This document shows positions 8,656 through 14,935 of a stretch of 25,139 bases of DNA, piece by piece. Source of the stretch: a bacterium (lineage in GTDB: Bacteria; Sumerlaeota; Sumerlaeia; MVZB01); contig JAMCWS010000367.1 in the NCBI GenBank assembly GCA_023480605.1, forward strand, positions 1 through 25,139. Direction: 5' to 3'. Below the pieces are notes generated by a model. That model did no database searches. It was not told where the DNA came from and was given only the letters and a program-made list of their open reading frames with translations. A program made the translations under genes and the position numbers. Position 1 is the stretch's first letter; each line of letters opens with the position of its first letter.

Positions 8656-10191
8656 ATGATTCGCTTCCTTCAAAGCCCAACTTTTTTGTGCCTGTTCGCG
8701 GGCGGCCTGGCCGCGACGCTGCTCCTGACGCCCTTGGTCATGCGCTTCGCGTGCGCCGTCGGCGCCGTCGACCGCGGCGGCCACCGCAAGGTCCACCAGG
8801 GTCGGCCGATGCCCCTCATGGGCGGCCTGGCCGTTGCCCTGCCTTTCGTGGGCGCCTGCCTCATCGGCACGCGAGGAATAACCGGCATGACGCGTGCCAT
8901 CGCCGATCAACAGAGCGCGTTGTCGGCTCTGGCCCTCGGCAGCGCGGGGATCGTTCTCCTCGGCGCCATCGACGATCGGTTCGGCCTGGGAGCCAAAGCC
9001 AAATTCCTCGGCCAGATCGCGATCGCCGGTTTCATGTGTATGACGGGCCAGGTGATTCACCGGATCGGCCTGCCCGGGGGTCTGGGTTTGGTGACGGTCG
9101 ACCCCATCGTGGGGGTGATGATCACGATTGTCTGGATCGTCGGCCTGACCAACGCCTATAACCTGGTCGACGGGATCGACGGACTGGCGGCCGGTCTGGC
9201 CCTCATCGGCTCGCTGGGACTGGCCGCCATCGCGATGATGAACGGCATCGTTTTCCCGGCGCTGCTTTGCGCGACCCTCGCCGGCTGCCTGATCGGCTTT
9301 CTTTGGTACAACTTCCACCCGGCCCGCATCTTCTTGGGCGATACCGGCAGCATGTTTCTCGGCTTCGCCTTGGCGAACATCACCCTAATGAGTTCGATGA
9401 AGACCACGGGCGCGGCGATTGTCTGGGCGCCCGTCATGGTTCTGGCGCTGCCCATTCTCGACACCCTCACCTCGATGGTCCGCCGCTACCTGCACGGGCG
9501 GCCGATATTCACGGGCGACCAGGGCCACATGCACCACCGGTTATTGCGCAAGGGTTACGGCCACCGCGGCACGATGCTGGCGCTTTGCGGATTCGCCGGC
9601 GTGCTGACCGTGACGGCCGTCACCGGCAGGGCGCTGGGACCCGGCCACGCCGGCTATTGGCTGGCCGTTGTTGGTTACGGCTCGGGACTCCTGGGTCTGC
9701 TCTGGATGACCGGCTACCTGGATCCGTCCAGTTGGCGGCGGCTCTGTGAAGGACGGCGGCACAACACGCTCCTAAGCGCATTCGCCCGCTACACCGCTCT
9801 CAAACTGAGCGGCGAGGACCGTGAAGAAGCCGGCGCCTCCAGTTACGTCTTGTGGCTCATCTGCCAGGAAATGTGCCTGGACCGCATCGAAGTGTTCGAC
9901 GATGAAGACGGACGGCGCCTGTTCGCCGCCTCGGGTCGGCAGGGGGAAACGCCCGGCGCCCAAGAACACGTGCAAGACATGTGTTGGTTCCGGGCCCTAA
10001 ATCACGGCGGACGGATGCTGCGCGTCGGCTATCGCTCCAACGGCCTGCCCGAAGGCCTCGAAATTACCGACGTCGAAAGTTGCCTGGCCCGCATCATGGA
10101 GCAAACCGACTTGCGCGCTATCGCCTCGATTCAGCATGCGCCCGCCGCGGCGACCGAGATCTTCACGGCGACCGGCAAGGATGTGGCGTAA
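8656..10191 (+). CDS. WecA/MraY-family sugar-1-phosphate transferase with extra C-terminal domain
   Basis: A 511-residue protein. Residues 1 to about 350 are a polyprenyl-phosphate HexNAc-1-phosphate transferase with about 10-11 membrane helices. Motifs appear in order: GGHRKVHQGRPMPLMGG, the Asp pair in AIDDRFG (near 105), NAYNLVDGIDGLAAG (near 166), FLGDTGSMFLGF (near 227) and the cytoplasmic HMHHRLL (near 291). It should start a lipid-linked glycan by transferring HexNAc-1-P to undecaprenyl phosphate. Beyond the usual end of the family, residues about 364-511 add a soluble domain beginning near RRHNTLLSAFARYTALKL. This domain is homologous to the free-standing protein at 19201-19701. ATG 8656 is favoured because it begins directly before the first membrane helix; no strong ribosome binding site is visible, and an upstream start near 8527 is possible. 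The cyclase gene lies 128 bp downstream. Confidence 0.9.
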   Translation: MIRFLQSPTFLCLFAGGLAATLLLTPLVMRFACAVGAVDRGGHRKVHQGRPMPLMGGLAVALPFVGACLIGTRGITGMTRAIADQQSALSALALGSAGIVLLGAIDDRFGLGAKAKFLGQIAIAGFMCMTGQVIHRIGLPGGLGLVTVDPIVGVMITIVWIVGLTNAYNLVDGIDGLAAGLALIGSLGLAAIAMMNGIVFPALLCATLAGCLIGFLWYNFHPARIFLGDTGSMFLGFALANITLMSSMKTTGAAIVWAPVMVLALPILDTLTSMVRRYLHGRPIFTGDQGHMHHRLLRKGYGHRGTMLALCGFAGVLTVTAVTGRALGPGHAGYWLAVVGYGSGLLGLLWMTGYLDPSSWRRLCEGRRHNTLLSAFARYTALKLSGEDREEAGASSYVLWLICQEMCLDRIEVFDDEDGRRLFAASGRQGETPGAQEHVQDMCWFRALNHGGRMLRVGYRSNGLPEGLEITDVESCLARIMEQTDLRAIASIQHAPAAATEIFTATGKDVA

Positions 10192-10319
10192 TCGAGAAGT
10201 TTTCCGGGAGGCTGTCAGGTTTTTCATGAAAATCTCTTGACGGTATGAACGAAATACGGAGGATAGGCGAATCATCGCGAAATAAACTCAACGCAAGCCA
10301 TCCTGCAGGTGAAGCAGAC

Positions 10320-12302
10320 GTGAGCGGTTTCGTCGCCATCTACCATCGAGACGGTCGCCCGGTGAACCCTATTCCGCTGGGCGCGATGGTGGAAGCCATG
10401 GCTCATCGCGGTCCCGACGGCCGGGGAAGTCATGTCAGCGGCTCCATCGGCATGAGCCATCTCCTGCTCGCCACCACCCCCCACGCCGTTCACGAGCAAA
10501 TGCCCGCCCGTTCAAGCGACGGCCGCTTGCTGCTGACGGGCGACCTGCGTCTGGACGACCGCGAAGAGCTCTGGCGCGCATTCGGACGCGGCGAACCGTT
10601 CGATCCCCAAACCTCCGACAGCCGCCTCGTTCTGCTCGCTTACGACAAGTGGGGCGAGGCGTGTCCGGAGCATCTGCTGGGCGACTTCGCGTTTGTCCTC
10701 TGGGATGGCCGCGAATCCAAGTTTTTCATGGCCCGCGATCAATTCGGACTCAAGCCTTTCTTTTACCACCTGTCCGGCAGTGTGTTCGCCGCGGCCAGCG
10801 AACTCAAGGCGCTCTTGCCGATGGATAGCGTCGGGCGCGATATCGACGAACGGTGGATCGTCGACTTTCTGGCGGTGCTTCAGCCCGAGGCCGACGCCAC
10901 GGTTAACCCGTCGATCCGCCGACTCCCCCCGGCGACAACCATGGTCTTGACCCCGGCCGGCATGCGCAAGCGAGTCTATTGGCGCCTGGATCCCGCCCGC
11001 ACGCTTCCGATGAAAAAAGATGCCGATTATTTCGAGGCTTATCGCGAATTATTCCTGGCGGCCGTGCGGCGGCGCGTTGTATCGACGGGACCGGTCGGTT
11101 CGTTCCTCAGCGGCGGACTCGATTCCTCGTCGATCGTCTGCGCCGCCCGGCATATGCTGCCCGGCGATCCGGCCCTGCACACGTTTTCGGCCTGGTTTTC
11201 CGATACCCCCGAAAGCGACGAGAGCCGGTTCATCAAGGTGGTTCTGAGCGGGGGACGCCTCGCCGACCATTGGGTCGACGCCTCGGAATCAGGCCCGTTG
11301 TCCTTTATCGAAGAGACGCTCGAGGCTCTGGATGAACCGCGATTGGCCTATAATTATTATTATATCTGGCGGCTTGCCCGAGCCGCGCGCGAGGCCGGCA
11401 TCCACGTGATGCTCGATGGCTTCGACGGCGACACGACCCTCACGCACGGCGAGGGGTTGTTCGCCCAGTGGGCGCGAGAGGGCCGCTGGCTCCGGCTGCA
11501 TCGCGAGTCGAAAGCCTATTGCGCGCTGCGCCACATCGCTTATCGCGATCCGGGCGCCTATATCTGGCGCTACGGACTGCGTCCCCGGATCCCCGGACCG
11601 GCGGCGAACCTTGCACGGCGAATCCGCGCATCGCTTCGCCCGGCGCGGGTAACCCCCGAAGTTCCGGGGGCGAAAACCCGATACAACCTGATTCCGCGCG
11701 ATGTCGGCCTGCGTCACGGGGTCGAAGAAAGAACGCGGGCGATGTTCGCCCTCGACCCGCCGGACCACAAGCGGAGTCATTTACGGCGGCTCGAATCGAC
11801 GCTGTTCCCCTATACAATCGAAAGTATTCAGGCGGTCCAGGCCGCGTTTGGCACCGAGTTGCGTCTGCCCTTTTTCGATCGCCGACTCGTCGAATTCTGC
11901 CTGGCTCAGCCCGAGCGCCTGAAAATGGTTCGCGGCAAGACGCGCGTCCTCGCCCGTGAAGGCCTTGCCGACATTCTCCCCGACGAGATCCGGCAGCGGC
12001 AGGATAAATCCGACATGTCGGTCGGATACCGCGCCAATCTGATGAAACACAACCGGGCGTTGGTTCTGGATACCCTCGCGTCACCCGGCCGACTCGCCGA
12101 CCGGCTCGACGTCTCTCACGTCGGGCGCTTGTTGGCGCGCTTCGATGCCGGTCAGTGCACCAATGGCGAATTGATGCTCGTGTGGCGTCTCATATGTCTC
12201 AAAACCTGGCTGAACCGCGCTGAACCGGCGACGGCGGCAGTCGCGATCGGATTCTCAGGCGGTCCCCCGCCCATGAAGATACCTGTAACGGAAAGGAGGT
12301 GA
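10320..12302 (+). CDS. Asparagine synthetase-like lasso cyclase (class-II glutaminase fold lacking Cys)
   Basis: A 660-residue protein. GTG 10320 is chosen because an AGGTGAAG ribosome binding site precedes it and the product then begins SGFVAIYHRDG, aligning with the class-II amidotransferase N-terminus. The catalytic Cys that should follow Met is Ser, so glutamine hydrolysis is not expected; this is typical of lasso cyclases (McjC type), which adenylate a side-chain carboxylate and close a macrolactam. The N-terminal domain keeps AHRGPDGRG, LTGDLRLDDR and ARDQFGLKPFFY. The ATP-pyrophosphatase loop is SFLSGGLDSSS near residue 264, and a later LDGFDGDTTLTHG replaces the usual AsnB GADELFGG motif. 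The ribosome binding site of the first precursor peptide lies inside its 3' end, implying coupled expression. A role in exopolysaccharide modification rather than lasso formation is the main alternative. Confidence 0.85.
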   Translation: MSGFVAIYHRDGRPVNPIPLGAMVEAMAHRGPDGRGSHVSGSIGMSHLLLATTPHAVHEQMPARSSDGRLLLTGDLRLDDREELWRAFGRGEPFDPQTSDSRLVLLAYDKWGEACPEHLLGDFAFVLWDGRESKFFMARDQFGLKPFFYHLSGSVFAAASELKALLPMDSVGRDIDERWIVDFLAVLQPEADATVNPSIRRLPPATTMVLTPAGMRKRVYWRLDPARTLPMKKDADYFEAYRELFLAAVRRRVVSTGPVGSFLSGGLDSSSIVCAARHMLPGDPALHTFSAWFSDTPESDESRFIKVVLSGGRLADHWVDASESGPLSFIEETLEALDEPRLAYNYYYIWRLARAAREAGIHVMLDGFDGDTTLTHGEGLFAQWAREGRWLRLHRESKAYCALRHIAYRDPGAYIWRYGLRPRIPGPAANLARRIRASLRPARVTPEVPGAKTRYNLIPRDVGLRHGVEERTRAMFALDPPDHKRSHLRRLESTLFPYTIESIQAVQAAFGTELRLPFFDRRLVEFCLAQPERLKMVRGKTRVLAREGLADILPDEIRQRQDKSDMSVGYRANLMKHNRALVLDTLASPGRLADRLDVSHVGRLLARFDAGQCTNGELMLVWRLICLKTWLNRAEPATAAVAIGFSGGPPPMKIPVTERR

Positions 12303-12309
12303 GGCGCGT

Positions 12310-12459
12310 TTGAAAAAGCAATACCAGAAGCCCAAACTGATTGAGCACGGGAATCTGGACCGCCTGACTCGGCAGGACAGTTGCTGCAACGCCGACACCC
12401 GGGGTGGCCCGAACAACACGGCTTGGCCGCCGGGTTCGGGAGGCTGTACGTGCTGCTAG
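12310..12459 (+). CDS. Lasso-type RiPP precursor peptide 1
   Basis: A 49-codon gene starting with TTG, behind a strong AAGGAGG (12293-12299) located in the 3' end of the cyclase gene. The leader contains Tyr5, Pro8, Leu10, Gly14 and Thr20, an exact match to the lasso leader motif YxxPxLx3Gx5T recognised by the RRE protein. In that family Thr is at -2, so cleavage is predicted after Arg21. This leaves a 28-residue core beginning QDSCCNADT, with Asp at core position 8, a normal ring-closing position. The rest holds GGPNNT, a Pro pair, GSGG and CTCC at the C-terminus. Five Cys residues and N-terminal Gln are unusual for known lasso peptides. 21 of 28 core positions match precursor 2. Ring formation itself is inference. 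Confidence 0.82.
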   Translation: MKKQYQKPKLIEHGNLDRLTRQDSCCNADTRGGPNNTAWPPGSGGCTCC

Positions 12460-12470
12460 GGTGGGCTCGT

Positions 12471-12556
12471 GATCCGGCACCGGCGATGCCCCAGGCTGCT
12501 CTCGGCGAATCCCCGAAGGATGGACCAAGCCGCGTGAGTTAAGCCGGTGCCTGATC
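12471..12556 (+). other. Stem-loop downstream of precursor 1 (copy A)
   Basis: The left arm GATCCGGCACCGGC (12471-12484) pairs with the right arm GCCGGTGCCTGATC (12543-12556) in 13 of 14 positions, around a 58-nt loop. It begins 11 nt after the precursor stop. No U-tract follows, so it may be a processing, stability or attenuation element rather than a terminator. The same structure, with altered stem sequence, follows precursor 2. Confidence 0.55.
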
Positions 12557-12558
12557 AT

Positions 12559-12823
12559 CTGGAATGGTGCGATGCGCCCGGTGTTTGGCGTTGAGTGCCA
12601 TGCGTTTTGCCGGCAAGCCTGCGGATTGATTGGGCGGTTCCGAGGCGGGCCGTTCACTCGCGCGATGCCGGGCAGCCGGTTCCGTCCTGACGAACCGTTG
12701 CCGGCATCGCGCCGATCTTGCCTTTGCCGTTGCATGTACCGCGCGTTCCTCGCGGCCATGGCGGCATTTCGATCCTCGGGCGGCCCCCCCGCCAAGAGAG
12801 GCAATCGTGACGAAAGGAGGTGA
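12559..12823 (+). pseudogene. Degenerate duplicate of the cyclase gene 3' end
   Basis: The sequence ahead of precursor 2 resembles the last 160 or more bases of the cyclase gene at an offset of about 520 bp. GATGCCGG-CAG at 12144 recurs at 12664, AACCGCGCT recurs as TACCGCGCG, and TCAGGCGGTCCCCCGCCC recurs as TCGGGCGGCCCCCCCGCC. The final in-frame residues FSGGPPP...ERR of the cyclase recur as RSSGGPPA...ERR with the same stop overlapping AGGAGGTGA. The remnant is too short and diverged to encode a cyclase and seems to survive only as the leader region of precursor 2. Homology upstream of 12650 is weaker. Confidence 0.6.
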
Positions 12824-12830
12824 GACGCGG

Positions 12831-12980
12831 GTGAAAAAGCAATATAAGAAACCCCTGTTAATCGTGCATGGGAATCTCGCCCACGTGACCAGGCAGGATG
12901 TATGCTGCAATGCCGATACCCCGGGTGGCGCGAACAACACCGGATACCCGCCAGGGTCGGGTGGCTGCGTGTGCAGTTGA
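12831..12980 (+). CDS. Lasso-type RiPP precursor peptide 2
   Basis: A 49-codon gene starting with GTG, ten bases after AAGGAGG (12814-12820), the same spacing as precursor 1. The leader again has Tyr5, Pro8, Leu10, Gly14 and Thr20. The predicted core starts QDVCCNADT, with Asp at core position 8, then GGANNT, a Pro pair, GSGG and CVCS. Leaders share 15 of 21 residues and cores 21 of 28; the variable core positions are scattered, while all Gly, Asn and Pro and four Cys positions are fixed. The C-terminus is Ser rather than Cys. Since an HPr-kinase-like gene follows and paeninodin-type kinases phosphorylate a C-terminal Ser, this copy is the better candidate substrate (inference). Confidence 0.82.
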   Translation: MKKQYKKPLLIVHGNLAHVTRQDVCCNADTPGGANNTGYPPGSGGCVCS

Positions 12981-12991
12981 GATTGCTCCAT

Positions 12992-13081
12992 GATCGGGCG
13001 CCGGATATGCGGAAGGCTGCTCTTGGCGGCCTCCTCAATGAACTCGCATTCCTGATGCGATGCCGGCGCCCGATTCTTTTT
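12992..13081 (+). terminator. Stem-loop with T-run after precursor 2 (copy B)
   Basis: GATCGGGCGCCGG (12992-13004) pairs with CCGGCGCCCGATT (13063-13075) in all 13 positions, one being G-U. A 58-nt loop separates the arms, and TTTTT follows at 13077-13081. It lies at the same place as the copy A stem-loop but with different stem bases. The long loop is unusual for an intrinsic terminator, so termination is plausible but not certain; partial readthrough into the kinase gene would be needed unless that gene has its own promoter. Confidence 0.45.
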
Positions 13082-13165
13082 GTATATTTCATGCCGCTTC
13101 TTTGGTATTCGTCGCTCGAGTGGGTGTCGTTCGATGTTTGGCCATGAGCGAGGATCACAACCTGC

Positions 13166-14080
13166 ATGTTTTGTTACGACATCTATGGCTTCACCATCGC
13201 GAGTGATGTGGCGCTGTCGGGATTGCGGGAGACGCCGTTCCCGCAAGAGGCGCCGTCTTCCAGGAAGGTTCATGTCCGTTGGGTAGCCACGTCGGAGTCT
13301 TCGTCAAATGGCGACGCCGTCGTCGTCACGGGCAGTCCTCAAGAGATGCAAGTCAGCGTGCCGCGCATCGGCATGTTCGCGATTCGCGATGGCGACCGCG
13401 TTTTGGTCAAGGCGGTCCACGGCGCCGATCCCGATTATGTGTGCGCCTATTTACTGGGTGTCGTCCTGGGCGTCCTTCTGCACCAGCGGGGCATGCTGGT
13501 GCTGCATGCCAGTTGCATCATGCTGGACGGCGCGGCCTGCCTCTTCGCCGGCGCAATGGGCGCCGGAAAATCGACCTTCGCCGCCAGCCTTCTGCCGGTC
13601 GGGGCGCGCTTGCTCGCCGACGATATTGCCGCGGTTGAGTGGCGTGATGGGATTCCGTGGGCGCAGGCCGGCTATCCGATGATGCGTCTTCATCCCGATG
13701 TCGCCGTTCGGACGATCGGCGTCGATCGCCCCTTCTGCCCGCAACCCCTCGCGAAGCTGGAAAAGAAGGGTTACCTGCTTGACGATTTTTTTGAGCCGAA
13801 ACCTTATCCGATCAAGGCGATTTATCTGCTGGACTTCGCCGATCTTCCCGATATCATCCCGATTGGCGGCCACCAGGCCCTTGTGGATTGCCTGCCTTAT
13901 CTCTATTTCCAGCACAGGCAATTCGCCGGCCAGGCCGTGCTGATGGAACGCCTGACACGGCTCCTTCACCATGTTTCGGTCTTCCGTTTTCGCCGGCGGC
14001 CGGGCCTCCACTTCCTCGAACAGGAAGCGTTGCGCCTGAAGAACCACGCCACATCGTTACAAGCGGAATCCAAGCCATAA
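13166..14080 (+). CDS. HPr kinase-like protein next to the RiPP precursors
   Basis: A 304-residue protein related to the HPr kinase/phosphorylase C-terminal domain. It has an N-terminal beta-rich segment (YDIYGFTIASDVAL), a central LLHQRGMLVLHASCI strand-helix unit, the P-loop GAMGAGKST near residue 129, and RLLADDIAAVEW, the ADD motif that follows the P-loop in this family. Canonical HprK proteins regulate PTS sugar uptake, but no HPr or PTS gene is present. Stand-alone HprK-like proteins in lasso clusters (paeninodin type) phosphorylate the C-terminal Ser of the precursor, which fits this position. The ATG follows GAGGATC at a suitable distance. It shares its order of motifs with the protein at 20041-20988. 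Confidence 0.85.
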   Translation: MFCYDIYGFTIASDVALSGLRETPFPQEAPSSRKVHVRWVATSESSSNGDAVVVTGSPQEMQVSVPRIGMFAIRDGDRVLVKAVHGADPDYVCAYLLGVVLGVLLHQRGMLVLHASCIMLDGAACLFAGAMGAGKSTFAASLLPVGARLLADDIAAVEWRDGIPWAQAGYPMMRLHPDVAVRTIGVDRPFCPQPLAKLEKKGYLLDDFFEPKPYPIKAIYLLDFADLPDIIPIGGHQALVDCLPYLYFQHRQFAGQAVLMERLTRLLHHVSVFRFRRRPGLHFLEQEALRLKNHATSLQAESKP

Positions 14081-14097
14081 TCCGTATGTTTTACGGA
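14081..14097 (+). other. Small hairpin at the end of the kinase gene
   Basis: TCCGTA (14081-14086) and TACGGA (14092-14097) form a 6-bp stem with a 5-nt loop directly after the stop codon. Only a weak T-rich tract follows, so terminator function is possible but unproven. Confidence 0.3.
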
Positions 14098-14158
14098 CTT
14101 TCGTCTCCGCCCCCTCGCCGGATCCTTTTTTCTTAATTAATTTTTATTCGCCGTTATA

Positions 14159-14351
14159 GGGCCTGTTAACATTATAAAGCCCGCTTTTTCAGAGGCCTAC
14201 ATGTAATCGAACGATGAGTCTCGCCAGGGACGGCTGCCTTCAGCCCGCCATGACAATGGCGGGTTCCGGGAAAACGGCGAAAATCGAGTCCCGCAAGGGA
14301 CGGCTGCGATGAGATTTTGGTTTCTAAGCCACCCATAATGTTAACAGACCC
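14159..14351. repeat. MITE-like element 1 with 18-bp terminal inverted repeats
   Basis: The ends are inverted copies, GGGCCTGTTAACATTATA at 14159-14176 and the reverse complement of GGGTCTGTTAACATTATG at 14334-14351, identical at 16 of 18 positions. The interior holds small hairpins: GTCTCGCCAGGGAC, CCCGCCAT/ATGGCGGG and GTCCCGCAAGGGAC. The interior from 14161 to 14326 aligns without gaps to 18310-18475. There is no transposase and no clear target duplication. Confidence 0.6.
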
Positions 14352-14358
14352 AGGGATC

Positions 14359-14510
14359 TGTCCAACAATCCCTTTTGAGCGCGCTTCAGTGCGCTCTTAC
14401 TTGCCCCCTGCTTCAGCAGGTGGGGGAAAATGAATTTTAACCCCACCATTTGAGCGCGCTTCAGCGTGACTTCATAAGCTGGGCTTCAGACTTGTACGGA
14501 TTGTTGGACA
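14359..14510. repeat. MITE-like element 2 with perfect 13-bp inverted ends and TTCAG hairpins
   Basis: TGTCCAACAATCC (14359-14371) recurs inverted at 14498-14510 with no mismatch. Inside lie hairpins with a TTCA loop: GAGCGCGC/GTGCGCTC and a CCTGC/GCAGG stem flanked by C and G runs. A similar interior with different stem bases occurs at about 18510-18610. Confidence 0.6.
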
Positions 14511-14611
14511 AAGCCTATATAAATTTTTCAGGATATCCGCCATCGATAAACGGGTGTTTCACTTTTTTACTCTGATTTGAGCCCCTTGCCGCGTCGTTCG
14601 ATAGGAATCTG

Positions 14612-14755
14612 GTGGCGCGTCACATTGACCATGACGCATGACCAACATTTCGCGCGTTTTGGCGCGCTTTCGTGGCCAAAACTGATTGATCGGATGATGC
14701 CGGCCCGTGCTCGCGTTCGACATTCCCATCCGTCATTTTCAGCGTGACGCGCCAC
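14612..14755. repeat. MITE-like element 3 with perfect 12-bp inverted ends
   Basis: GTGGCGCGTCAC (14612-14623) and GTGACGCGCCAC (14744-14755) are exact inverted copies. Between them GTTTTGGC (14656-14663) pairs with GCCAAAAC (14675-14682). A separate dyad, CCACTTTC (14783-14790) and GAAAGTGG (14801-14808), lies just downstream. No coding frame is supported. Confidence 0.45.
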
Positions 14756-14935
14756 GGGTCGATGCCGCTGACTTGACGGACGCCACTTTCCGTCCTACAC
14801 GAAAGTGGATTGTGCGTATCGGACCGGCCGAAATCCGAATCTCGGTATGGTCGTTTTTGTGTTGTGAAAGCGCCCGCCGACGAACAGCAGCATCACTAAG
14901 TGGAATGGATCCAACTGTCGACGAAAGCAAGAACC

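Noticed and set aside
12572..12823. Open frame ahead of precursor 2 as a separate protein
   Set aside because: Its end mirrors the cyclase C-terminus and it has no start signal of its own; it is best read as a remnant from the tandem duplication.
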